A DNA stretch of 64,000 nucleotides from Curtobacterium sp. 9128 (lineage in GTDB: Bacteria; Actinomycetota; Actinomycetes; Actinomycetales; Microbacteriaceae): NCBI RefSeq assembly GCF_900086645.1, contig NZ_LT576451.1, positions 1,550,001 through 1,614,000 of the forward strand, in the 5' to 3' direction. The translations under genes were made by a program, and so were the position numbers. The notes beneath the pieces are model-generated. The model made no database searches, had not been told where the DNA came from, and saw nothing but the letters and a program-made list of their open reading frames with translations. Position 1 is the stretch's first letter. Every line of letters starts with the position of its first letter. Positions 43,071 to 51,041 of the stretch are shown in pieces.

Positions 43071-44519
43071 TCAGATCTGTGGAGAACCCGACGGACCCCT
43101 CGGCCCGGCGCCGCCCGACTCGTCGTCGCCCGACTCGTCGTCGGGACCCGAACCGTCGCCCGACTCGATCCCGCCCGACTCGTCCTCGTGCGGGCGGTCG
43201 CCGGTCGTGTCGTTGAGCAGGTCCTCGAGCGCCCGGTCGAACTCGTCGTCCGCGGCGCTCTGCCCGGGGTTGCGGAGCCGGGCGACGAGTGCGTCGGGGA
43301 AGTCGATGTCGTCGGACACGGGGACCAGGTCGAACGCCGCCCAGAGCGCGTCCCGCTGCTCGGCGCCGAGCTCGTCCGTGACCCGCTGCCACATGGCGGC
43401 TGCTTCCCGGAGGCGACGGGGACGGAGCTCGAGGCCGACCAGCGTGGCGAACGCCGACTCGGCCGGACCACCGGCTGCGCGGCGACGGCGGACCGTCTCC
43501 GCGATCGCGCCGGAACGCGGGAGGCGTGCCGTGGCGGCCGCGGTGACCGTGTCGACCCAGCCCTCGACGAGCGCGAGCATCGTCTCCAGGCGTGCCAGCG
43601 CCGCGTCCTGCTCCGGGGTGCGCGGCGGGATCAGTGCACCGGACGCCAGGGCGTCGCGGAGCTGCTCCTGGTCGGTCGGGTCGATGTCCGCTGCGAGTTC
43701 CTCGACGCGGTCGAACGGGATGTGGATGCCGCGGGCGTACTCCGTGATCGAGGAGATGATGTGCAGGCGGAGCCAGCGCGCGGAGCGGAAGAGCCTGGCG
43801 TGTGCGAGCTCGCGGACGGCGAGGTAGATGCGGACCTCGTCCTCCTGCACGTCGAGGCCCTCGGCGAACTCGGCCACGTTCTGGGGGAGGAGGGCCGCGA
43901 CTTGCTCGTCCAGCAGGGGCACGCCGACGTCGCCGCCGGACACGACCTCCTTCGAGAGCTGCCCGACCACCTGACCGAGCTGGATCGCGAACAGTGCGCC
44001 GCCGACGCCGCGCATCGCCTTCGACACGTCGCCGAGCATGGCCTTGAGCTCTTCCGGGGCGCGCTGGTCGATGGCCTCGGTCAGCGCGGTCGCGATGCTG
44101 TCCGCGACGGGCTCGGCGATCTGCGTCCACACGGGTGCTGTCGCCTTCGCCCATTGCTCCCGGGTGTAGAGACTCGGGGTCGCGGTCAGCTCGGCCACGG
44201 TGGTCACCTCGTCGAGCCAGAGCGCGGCGACCTGGAACGCCTGGTCGCTCGCCTGCGACGTCGCCGGGTCGACCCCGTGCTGGCCGTCCTTCGCGATCGC
44301 GGTGGCGCGTTCTGCAGTGACCGAGAAGTCGATGCCGTCCCCGCCGTCCTGCGCCGCACGCTGGAGCTGGCTCATCAGGTTGGCGACGAAGGCCGGGTCG
44401 TTCGGCAGACCGGCCGCGCCGGCGAGCTGCGACGGGTCGATCTGGCCTTCCCCGGACAGGAGCTTGCGGAGCATCTCCTGGAAGTCGTCGTCCGGCCCCG
44501 GCTGCGGTTCATCAGGCAT
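43071..44519 (-). CDS. Zincin_2 / DUF2342 metalloprotease-like protein
   Basis: 482 residues, soluble, of the actinobacterial Rv3195 family annotated as a zinc-dependent metalloprotease (coenzyme F420 biosynthesis-associated in some databases). The expected HExxH position reads RELAH at residues 236-240, so one His ligand is Arg here; I recall similar substitutions across the family. The C-terminus from about 440 is a disordered Asp/Glu/Ser/Gly tail. ATG 44519 lies 7 nt after TAGCGT. It heads an operon with the ThiF-like gene and is divergent from the PDZ/Lon-like gene. Confidence 0.8.
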   Translation of the reverse strand: MPDEPQPGPDDDFQEMLRKLLSGEGQIDPSQLAGAAGLPNDPAFVANLMSQLQRAAQDGGDGIDFSVTAERATAIAKDGQHGVDPATSQASDQAFQVAALWLDEVTTVAELTATPSLYTREQWAKATAPVWTQIAEPVADSIATALTEAIDQRAPEELKAMLGDVSKAMRGVGGALFAIQLGQVVGQLSKEVVSGGDVGVPLLDEQVAALLPQNVAEFAEGLDVQEDEVRIYLAVRELAHARLFRSARWLRLHIISSITEYARGIHIPFDRVEELAADIDPTDQEQLRDALASGALIPPRTPEQDAALARLETMLALVEGWVDTVTAAATARLPRSGAIAETVRRRRAAGGPAESAFATLVGLELRPRRLREAAAMWQRVTDELGAEQRDALWAAFDLVPVSDDIDFPDALVARLRNPGQSAADDEFDRALEDLLNDTTGDRPHEDESGGIESGDGSGPDDESGDDESGGAGPRGPSGSPQI

Positions 44520-44525
44520 GCCGAC

Positions 44526-44532
44526 TACGCTA
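44526..44532. promoter_or_regulatory. Symmetric TACGCTA: two-way -10 for zincin and PDZ/Lon-like genes
   Basis: Plus strand TACGCT (44526-44531) and minus strand TAGCGT (complement of 44527-44532) share six bases. The minus-strand hexamer is 7 nt before the zincin ATG; the plus-strand one would give the protease a leader of about 180 nt. Confidence 0.5.
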
Positions 44533-44595
44533 ATCGCTGCTCGTGGGGCCGGACCTGGGACGGACCCGTGGGATCGCTCCGCGGGCTGCGCCCAG

Positions 44596-44691
44596 GGCGA
44601 ACAGCCGGGCGGAAGCCACGGCGAACAGCCGAGCGGAAGCCGCGGCGAACAGCCGAGCGGAAGCCACGGCGAACAGCCCGGCGGACGCCGC
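44596..44691. repeat. Four tandem 24-bp repeats in protease leader region
   Basis: Units start GGCGAACAGCC and contain GCGGA-GCC, at 44596, 44620, 44644 and 44668. Units 1-3 differ by one or two bases; unit 4 is more diverged. In the frame of the downstream gene there is no start codon before TTG 44719, so the array is non-coding. Confidence 0.9.
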
Positions 44692-44718
44692 GGCGCACCT
44701 CACTCCGGAAGGACCCCG

Positions 44719-45828
44719 TTGACCCTCTTCGCGCCCGCCCCCCGCCGCCGCTCCCGCACCAGGACCGTCGGGTGGGCGTTCGTCGTCGGGGCCGTCGTGC
44801 TGGCGATCATCGCGAGCGTGCTCCCGAGTCCGTACGTCATCGAGCTGCCCGGTCCGGTCTTCAACACGATCGGCACCCAACGGCAGGGGACCGGCAAGGA
44901 CGCGAAGGACGTCAAGCTCATCCAGGTCGACGGGCACCAGACGTACCCGACCGCCGGCGCGCTCGACATGCTCACGGTGAGCGTCGAGGGCACGGCCACG
45001 CAGCGCCCCGCCTGGACGAGCGTCATCCGGGCCCTGTTCACGAAGTCCCAGGCCGTCGTCCCCGCGTCGGCGATCTACCCCCCTGGTACCACGACCGAAC
45101 AGGTGAACAAGCAGGACGCCGCCGACATGTCGAACTCGCAGCAGTCCGCCGTCGCGGCCGCACTCATCCAACAGGGCTTCGCGATCCCGACGACGCTCGA
45201 GGTCGGCACCGTGCAGGACGGCTCCGCCGCCGACGGCACGATCCGGAAGGGCGACGTCATCACGGCGTTCGACGGCACGTCGCTCACGACGAACGCCGAC
45301 GCGACCACCCTCCGGGAAGCCGTGGCGAAGCACGGGACGTCCAGCCCCGCGACGGTCACGATCACCCGCGACGGCGCGTCGAAGGACGTGACGGTCACCC
45401 CGCGCGACGAGAGCGGCACCGCGCTGCTCGGTGTCGGTGTGGTCGAGCACTACGACTTCCCGTTCGACGTGTCGATCAAGCTCCAGGACGTCGGCGGGCC
45501 GTCGGCCGGCATGATGTTCGCCCTCGGGATCATCGACGAGATCACGCCGGGCAAGCTCAACGGCGGCAAGCACGTCGCCGGCACCGGCACGATCACCGCC
45601 GACGGCGAGGTCGGTCCGATCGGCGGCATCCGCCAGAAGCTCTACGGCGCGAAGGACGCGGGCGCGACCGTCTTCCTCGCACCGGCGGACAACTGCGACG
45701 AGGTCGTCGGACACGTCCCCGACGGACTCGACGTCTACTCCGTGAAGACGCTGGACCAGGCGGTCACCGACCTCGACACCATCGCGAGCGGGAAGAGCAC
45801 GGCCGGTCTGGCGACCTGCGGGTCCTGA
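44719..45828 (+). CDS. PDZ domain and Lon-type (S16) membrane protease, YlbL family
   Basis: 369 residues with one N-terminal membrane helix (VGWAFVVGAVVLAIIASVL), so the enzyme domain faces outward. A PDZ domain (LEVGTVQDGSAADGTIRKGDVI and onward) is followed by an S16 domain with the catalytic Ser in GGPSAGMMFALG and Lys in KLYGAKDAGATVF. The Rv3194c/YlbL family is probably involved in envelope protein quality control. The start is TTG 44719: GGAAGGA ends 5 nt upstream and no other start exists after the tandem repeats. Confidence 0.85.
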   Translation: MTLFAPAPRRRSRTRTVGWAFVVGAVVLAIIASVLPSPYVIELPGPVFNTIGTQRQGTGKDAKDVKLIQVDGHQTYPTAGALDMLTVSVEGTATQRPAWTSVIRALFTKSQAVVPASAIYPPGTTTEQVNKQDAADMSNSQQSAVAAALIQQGFAIPTTLEVGTVQDGSAADGTIRKGDVITAFDGTSLTTNADATTLREAVAKHGTSSPATVTITRDGASKDVTVTPRDESGTALLGVGVVEHYDFPFDVSIKLQDVGGPSAGMMFALGIIDEITPGKLNGGKHVAGTGTITADGEVGPIGGIRQKLYGAKDAGATVFLAPADNCDEVVGHVPDGLDVYSVKTLDQAVTDLDTIASGKSTAGLATCGS

Positions 45829-46041
45829 CCGCGGCCCTGAGCCCGGCCACGTCCGCAACGCGCGTCGCGTGGCGGGGTCTGCCGTGCCTCCAGGCCGGGC
45901 CGGGAGGCTCGTGGCGCCTTCCTGAGATCGGGTTTCCTGAGATCGGGTACAGGTTCGCTGTCGGTCGCGTCCCATAGGATCGGTGCACTGACGGCCCGGT
46001 GCGCCGGGCCTGCCGGTCCGACACGTCTGGAGCACAATCAC
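45829..46041. promoter_or_regulatory. Region upstream of UPF0182 gene
   Basis: It contains a degenerate palindrome A core (CCTCC...GGGAGGCTCGTGG near 45890-45914), an exact 15-bp tandem repeat TTCCTGAGATCGGGT at 45919-45948, and a -10 TAGGAT at 45975-45980. The predicted leader is about 55 nt and ends with GGAG before GTG 46042. Confidence 0.6.
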
Positions 46042-49000
46042 GTGACGACAACCTCGTCCAACTCGTCCACCGCGGGACGGCGTTCGCCGCGTGTCCCGAT
46101 CGTGGTCACGATCATCGTGCTCGCAGCACTGGTGATCGCCTTCTTCATCTTCGCGAGCCTGTACACGGACTACGCATGGTTCGCCCAGCTGGGCTTCCAG
46201 AACGTGCTGACGACCAGGTGGCTCGCCGGCGGGCTGATGTTCGTCGCCGGCTTCCTCGGCATGGCCGTGCCGGTGTACGTCAGCATCCTGCTCGCGTTCC
46301 GGTTCCGGCCGGTCTACGCGAAGCTCGGCTCGCAGCTCGACCGGTACCAGCAGGTCATCGAACCGCTCCGCCGTGTCGTGATGATCGGCATCCCGGTGGT
46401 CCTCGGCGTCTTCGCCGGGCTCGCCACCGCTCCGCGCTGGAGCATGGTCCTCGAGTACTTCAACCGGACGCCGTTCGGCAAGACCGACCCGCAGTTCGGG
46501 CTGGACATCGCCTTCTACGTCTTCGAGCTGCCGTTCTGGCGCTCCGTCGTGGCGTACTCGTCCGCCGTCGTGCTCATCGCCGGCCTGGCCGCGCTCGCCG
46601 CCAGCTACCTGTACGGCGCGATGCGTTTCGGCGGGCGAGAGGTCCGCATCTCCCGCGCCGCCCGCGTGCAGCTCGCGATCACCGCCGCGGTCTACATCGC
46701 GCTGCAGGCCCTCAGCCTGTGGTTCGACCAGTACGCGGCGCTGACCAAGGACAACTCGCTCATCACCGGTGCGCAGTACACCGAGGTGAACGCCACGATC
46801 CCGGGTCGCGAGATCATGGCGGGCATCGCGGCGATCGTCGCGATCCTGTTCATCGTCACGGCGATCATCGGCCGCTGGCGGATCTCGATCGTCGGCACCG
46901 GGCTGCTGCTCGTGTCGGCGATCGTCATCGGCGGCATCTACCCGTGGATCGTGCAGCGCCTGCAGGTCGCACCGAGCGAGCGCTCGTTCGAGTCGGCGTA
47001 CATCCAGCGGAACATCGACGCCACCCGCGACGCGTACGACGTCTCCGGGGTCAAGGAGTCGAACTACGACGCCACGACCGAGACGGCCACCGGTGCCCTC
47101 GCCGAGGACGCGCAGACGACCACGAACATCCGGCTCATCGACCCGAAGATCGTCTCGGACACGTTCAGCCAGCTCCAGCAGTCCCGGCAGTACTACCAGT
47201 TCCCGGACGAGCTCGACGTCGACCGCTACAACATCAAGGGCCAGACCGAGGACACCGTCATCGCGGTCCGCGACATCGACCTGGACGGACTGAGCAGCGC
47301 GGCGAACACGCAGTACAACCGCACGTTCGTGTACACCCACGGCTTCGGTGTGACCGCGGCGTACGGCAACCAGCGCGCGAGCGACGGCAAGCCGGTGTTC
47401 CTCGAGTCGGGCATCCCGTCCACCGGGGCACTGGGGGACTACCAGCAGCGCGTGTACTTCGGTGAGACCTCGCCGCCGTACTCCATCGTCGGCGCACCGA
47501 AGGGCTCGAAGAACGTCGAGCTCGACTACCCGTCCGGCTCGGACAGCGCCGACGACAACGGCGGCAACGCGACCACCACGTACCAGGGCAACGGCGGGCC
47601 GAGCATCGGCAACTTCTTCAACCGGCTCGTCTACGCGGCGAAGTTCCAGTCGGAGCAGATCCTGCTGTCGAACGCGGTCAACAAGGACTCGCAGATCCTC
47701 TACGACCGTGACCCGATCAAGCGCGTCCAGAAGGTGGCGCCGTACCTGACGACCGACAGCGACGCCTACCCCGCGATCGTCGACCACCGCCTGCAGTGGA
47801 TCGTCGACGGCTACACCACCTCGGACGCGTACCCGTACTCGCAGAGCCAGAGCCTGTCCGACAGCATCGCCGGCACCGAGTCGTCGACCTTCCGGACCGA
47901 TCAGGTCAACTACATCCGGAACTCGGTGAAGGCCACGGTCGACGCGTACACGGGCAAGGTCACGCTGTACGCGTGGGACACCAAGGACCCGGTGCTGAAG
48001 ACCTGGCAGAAGATCTTCCCGACGTCGATGAAGCCGGTGTCGAGCATGAGCGCCGAGCTCCTCGACCACGTGCGGTACCCGACCGACCTGTTCAAGGTGC
48101 AGCGCTCGATCCTCGGGACCTACCACGTCACCAACGCGAACTCGTTCTACTCGGGTGACGACGCCTGGACGACCCCGTCCGACCCGACGACCGGGTCGAG
48201 CGACAGCGACACCAGCAGTGACACGAGCACGACGACGACCGCCCTCGGAACGCAGACGACGGCGACCAGGGCGGACCTGCAGGACCCGTACTACCTCACG
48301 ATGAAGGTGCCCGGGCAGGGGACCGCCTACTCGCTGTACACGACGTACATCCCGCAGCAGACCGGGTCCAACGCCCGGAACGTGCTGACCGGCTACCTCG
48401 CCGTCGACTCCGACGCGGGAGGTGCAGGCAAGGGCAAACGGGCGTCGGGCTACGGCAAGCTGACGCTGTTGACGATCCCCAAGACCGACAACATCCCGGG
48501 GCCGCTGCAGGTGCAGAACCTGTTCAACTCGGACACCACGGTGTCGCAAGAGCTGAACATCCTGAAGCGCGGGAACAGCACCGTGAAGCAGGGCAACCTG
48601 CTGACGCTCCCGGTTGGCGGCGGGTTCCTCTACGTCCAGCCGGTGTACGTGCAGTCGACGTCGAGCGGTTCCTACCCGCTGTTGCAGAAGGTCCTCGTGG
48701 CCTTCGGTGACAAGATCGCGTTCGAGGACACCCTCGACGAGGCGCTCAACCAGCTCTTCGGTGGTGACTCCGGCGCTGCCGCGGGTGACCAGGGTGCCGC
48801 GAGCGGCTCCGGTTCGTCGAGTGGGTCGGACAACGGCTCGGACAACGGGTCCTCGGACTCGGGGTCGAGCTCGGGATCCGGGTCGACGGGCGGCAGTGGA
48901 TCGACGTCGACGAACCCAGCCGTGCAGCAGGCCCTCGACGACGCGAACGCCGCACTGCAGGACCGCCAGCAGGCCTACGCGGACAACGACCTCGTTGCGG

Positions 49001-49080
49001 CTGCGGAGGCGGACAAGCGCCTGCAGGAGGCGATCCAGGCAGCCATCGACGCCGAGGCGAGCAGCAGCTCCGGCAACTGA
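46042..49080 (+). CDS. UPF0182 family large membrane protein
   Basis: 1,012 residues. Seven or so membrane helices occupy the first 310 residues. A large extracytoplasmic domain follows from about residue 315 to 920 (for example NRLVYAAKFQSEQILLS and YDRDPIKRVQKVAPYL). The C-terminus is a Gly/Ser/Asp-rich linker and a short Gln/Ala helical segment (VQQALDDANAALQDRQQAYA). This is the Rv3193c family, conserved and functionally unknown. GTG 46042 has GGAG 9 nt upstream. It lies after the PDZ/Lon-like gene as in mycobacteria, suggesting a shared envelope role. Confidence 0.92.
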   Translation: MTTTSSNSSTAGRRSPRVPIVVTIIVLAALVIAFFIFASLYTDYAWFAQLGFQNVLTTRWLAGGLMFVAGFLGMAVPVYVSILLAFRFRPVYAKLGSQLDRYQQVIEPLRRVVMIGIPVVLGVFAGLATAPRWSMVLEYFNRTPFGKTDPQFGLDIAFYVFELPFWRSVVAYSSAVVLIAGLAALAASYLYGAMRFGGREVRISRAARVQLAITAAVYIALQALSLWFDQYAALTKDNSLITGAQYTEVNATIPGREIMAGIAAIVAILFIVTAIIGRWRISIVGTGLLLVSAIVIGGIYPWIVQRLQVAPSERSFESAYIQRNIDATRDAYDVSGVKESNYDATTETATGALAEDAQTTTNIRLIDPKIVSDTFSQLQQSRQYYQFPDELDVDRYNIKGQTEDTVIAVRDIDLDGLSSAANTQYNRTFVYTHGFGVTAAYGNQRASDGKPVFLESGIPSTGALGDYQQRVYFGETSPPYSIVGAPKGSKNVELDYPSGSDSADDNGGNATTTYQGNGGPSIGNFFNRLVYAAKFQSEQILLSNAVNKDSQILYDRDPIKRVQKVAPYLTTDSDAYPAIVDHRLQWIVDGYTTSDAYPYSQSQSLSDSIAGTESSTFRTDQVNYIRNSVKATVDAYTGKVTLYAWDTKDPVLKTWQKIFPTSMKPVSSMSAELLDHVRYPTDLFKVQRSILGTYHVTNANSFYSGDDAWTTPSDPTTGSSDSDTSSDTSTTTTALGTQTTATRADLQDPYYLTMKVPGQGTAYSLYTTYIPQQTGSNARNVLTGYLAVDSDAGGAGKGKRASGYGKLTLLTIPKTDNIPGPLQVQNLFNSDTTVSQELNILKRGNSTVKQGNLLTLPVGGGFLYVQPVYVQSTSSGSYPLLQKVLVAFGDKIAFEDTLDEALNQLFGGDSGAAAGDQGAASGSGSSSGSDNGSDNGSSDSGSSSGSGSTGGSGSTSTNPAVQQALDDANAALQDRQQAYADNDLVAAAEADKRLQEAIQAAIDAEASSSSGN

Positions 49081-49142
49081 CGACACGGGCGGGGCACTCG
49101 ATTTGGTGCCCCGCCCGTTGCCGTGTAGGCTGTTCAACGTGC

Positions 49143-49219
49143 CGCGGGGTGGAGCAGTTCGGTAGCTCGCTGGGCTCATAACCCAGAGGTCGTAGGTTCA
49201 AATCCTGCCCCCGCAACCA
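49143..49219 (+). tRNA. Initiator tRNA-fMet (CAT)
   Basis: 77 nt with encoded CCA. The anticodon loop CTCATAA is flanked by three G:C pairs (GGG/CCC), and position 1 C faces A at 72: both are initiator features. The D loop (AGCAGTTCGGTAGCT) and T arm (GGTTCAAATCC) are normal. Confidence 0.96.
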
Positions 49220-49228
49220 ACGCGACAC

Positions 49229-49262
49229 AAGAAGCCCCGGTCCTTTCGGACCGGGGCTTCTT
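49229..49262 (+). terminator. Terminator of initiator tRNA
   Basis: AAGAAGCCCCGGTCC and GGACCGGGGCTTCTT around TTTC, 9 bp after the tRNA. Confidence 0.85.
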
Positions 49263-49315
49263 CGTGTGCCCGGCGCGCGCCTTCTCGGCGGTCGCGGGCC
49301 GTGAAGCCGCGCCGC

Positions 49316-49363
49316 GACGGACGGGAGGCCCGGTGCGGGCGTGCACCGGGCCTCCCGTCCGTC
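49316..49363. repeat. Palindrome A, 48-bp copy
   Basis: Arms GACGGACGGGAGGCCCGGTGC and complement around a 6-nt loop. It lies 12 bp from the aldo/keto reductase stop. Confidence 0.9.
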
Positions 49364-49375
49364 AGTGGTCGCGGA

Positions 49376-50314
49376 TCAGCCCGCGCGCTTGCCGCGCACC
49401 CCGTGACCGAGCGCGTCGATGCGGGCGAGCTCGTCCTCCGTGAAGGTGATCTCGGCTGCTGCGACGTTCTCCGCGACCCGTCCGGGGTTCCGCGATCCCG
49501 GGATCGGCACGATGTCCTCCCGCTGCGCGAGGATCCACGCGAGGGCCAGCTGCGACAGCGAGATCCCCTTCGCATCGGCCAGTTCGGTCAGGCCCGCGAC
49601 GACGGCGGTGTTCGCCTCGTAGTGGCCGGGGGTCCACCAGTCGAGGAACTGCCGGATGTCGTCCTGGGCGTAGCTGCTCCGTGGTCCGACCGAGCCGCTG
49701 AGGAACCCGCGGGCGAGGGGTGAGTACGCGACGAGGCCGATCCCGAGTTCGTCGACGACGGGGAAGAGGTCCTCCGACTCACGCGAGAAGATCGAGTACT
49801 CCGTCTGGAGCACCGAGATCGGGTGGACGGCGTTCGCGCGGCGGATGCTGTCCTCGTCGGTGTTCGAGAGGCCGAGGTACCGCACTTTGCCGGCCTGGAC
49901 GTACTCCTGCATGACGCCGACGACGTCCTCGATCGGCACGGCGGGGTCGTGGACGTGCTGGTAGAGCAGGTCGATCGAGTCCGTGCCGAGGTTCACGAGG
50001 CTGGCGTCCACGACCTCGCGGATGTGGTCGAGCTGCGAGTTCGGCGCGAAGGTCTCCGGCGTGAAGCCGAACTTGGTCGCGATGGTGACCTCGTCGCGGA
50101 TCGGGGCGAGTGCCGTGCCGAGCAGTCGCTCACCGGTGCCCCACCCGTAGAGCTCCGCGGTGTCGAAGTGGGTGACGCCGAGCTCGTGCGCGCGCCGGAT
50201 CGCGGCGATCGACTCCGTGTCGTCGCCGGGACCGTAGGCGAACGTCGTGCCCATGGCCCCGTAGCCGACGGCGCCGACGACGAGACCCTGCTGACCGAGG
50301 GTGCGGTGTTCCAT
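49376..50314 (-). CDS. Aldo/keto reductase
   Basis: 312-residue NADPH-dependent oxidoreductase of the AKR13-like bacterial group. Catalytic tetrad: Asp in FDTAELYG, Tyr in the same motif, Lys in IATKFGF and His in YQHVHDP. IPGSRNPGRVAENVAA near the end binds the NADPH phosphate. ATG 50314 has GGAAGGA 8 nt upstream. It is divergent from a TetR gene, and two operator-like palindromes lie between, so it is probably repressed by that protein. The substrate is unknown. Confidence 0.92.
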   Translation of the reverse strand: MEHRTLGQQGLVVGAVGYGAMGTTFAYGPGDDTESIAAIRRAHELGVTHFDTAELYGWGTGERLLGTALAPIRDEVTIATKFGFTPETFAPNSQLDHIREVVDASLVNLGTDSIDLLYQHVHDPAVPIEDVVGVMQEYVQAGKVRYLGLSNTDEDSIRRANAVHPISVLQTEYSIFSRESEDLFPVVDELGIGLVAYSPLARGFLSGSVGPRSSYAQDDIRQFLDWWTPGHYEANTAVVAGLTELADAKGISLSQLALAWILAQREDIVPIPGSRNPGRVAENVAAAEITFTEDELARIDALGHGVRGKRAG

Positions 50315-50347
50315 GTGCTGTCCTTCCGGAACGTGATGAGTGGTGGT

Positions 50348-50384
50348 ACATGGCACTGTACGCCATGTGTGGCAGAGTCTGCCA
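50348..50384. promoter_or_regulatory. Two TetR-type operators between AKR and tetR
   Basis: Site 1 is ACATGGC, 7 nt, GCCATGT (50348-50368). Site 2 is TGGCAGAGTCTGCCA (50370-50384). Both contain a 15-bp TGGCA-GT-GCCA core, starting 19 bp apart. Site 1 covers the AKR -10 TACAGT (complement of 50355-50360). Confidence 0.7.
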
Positions 50385-50409
50385 AGTACGGCTGGTCCTG
50401 CCGCATTGC

Positions 50410-50415
50410 TAAGAT
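50410..50415 (+). promoter_or_regulatory. -10 TAAGAT, leaderless promoter of tetR
   Basis: Six nt precede ATG 50422. The two operators end 26 bp upstream. Confidence 0.6.
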
Positions 50416-50421
50416 CGTCGG

Positions 50422-51018
50422 ATGAGCGACACGAGCACCGATCGGCGCCCGGGCCTGCGGGACATCACCCGCGACGCCGTCCGCGCGCGCATCGCCGCCG
50501 TCGCCATCGCCCGGTTCGACGCCGACGGGTTCGACCGCGTCACCGTCGAGCAGGTCGCGGCAGAGGCCGGGATCTCCGCTCGGAGCTTCCACCGGTACTT
50601 CCCCGCGAAGGAGGACGCGGTGATCGGCGAGCCCGCGCGGCACCGCGAGGCACTGGCTGCGGCGTTCGGTTCCCGGCCGTCCGACGAACCGGTGTGGATC
50701 GCCCTGCGGGAGGCGTTCGTCGAGATGGTCGGACGCGGTGGGGACGATCGGGAGACCGACCGTCGCTCCATCCGTGTCATGACGAGTGCCCCGTCGCTCC
50801 GCGCCCGCAACCTCGAGAAGCACCAGGCGTGGGCAGAGGTGCTGGTGCCGCTCGTCGTGGACCGTCTCGTCGGGCGCGACCTGGACCTCCGCGCGCGGAC
50901 GATCGTGCAGGCGGCGCTGGGGTGCTTCGACGTCGCGATCACCGCATGGGCGACCGGGCCCGAGCGGGACGTGAGCGGCCTCCTGCGTCGGTCGTTCGAC
51001 GTGCTCGACGTCCGCTGA
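50422..51018 (+). CDS. TetR family transcriptional regulator
   Basis: 198 residues. The N-terminal helix-turn-helix reads VTVEQVAAEAGISARSFHRYFPAKEDAV; the rest is a helical ligand-binding and dimerisation domain with a C-terminal segment like MftR/TetR_C. It is predicted to repress itself and the divergent aldo/keto reductase through the two palindromes in the 107-bp gap. The ligand is unknown; a reactive aldehyde or the AKR substrate is a reasonable inference. Confidence 0.9.
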   Translation: MSDTSTDRRPGLRDITRDAVRARIAAVAIARFDADGFDRVTVEQVAAEAGISARSFHRYFPAKEDAVIGEPARHREALAAAFGSRPSDEPVWIALREAFVEMVGRGGDDRETDRRSIRVMTSAPSLRARNLEKHQAWAEVLVPLVVDRLVGRDLDLRARTIVQAALGCFDVAITAWATGPERDVSGLLRRSFDVLDVR

Positions 51019-51029
51019 CCGGAGCCGGT

Positions 51030-51035
51030 TAGCCT
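51030..51035 (+). promoter_or_regulatory. -10 TAGCCT, leaderless promoter of nitrilase gene
   Basis: Six nt precede GTG 51042, only 23 bp after the tetR stop. Confidence 0.55.
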
Positions 51036-51041
51036 GGCACC

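Noticed and set aside
44542..44718. N-terminal Gly/Glu/Gln repeat domain for the PDZ/Lon-like protease, read through the tandem array
   Set aside because: No ATG, GTG or TTG exists in that frame across the array, whereas TTG 44719 has a good ribosome-binding site.
44530..49179. Very long minus-strand open frame opposite UPF0182 and the PDZ/Lon-like gene
   Set aside because: It is the antisense shadow of well-supported genes; its translation is a compositionally biased Arg/Val/Asp string without domains.
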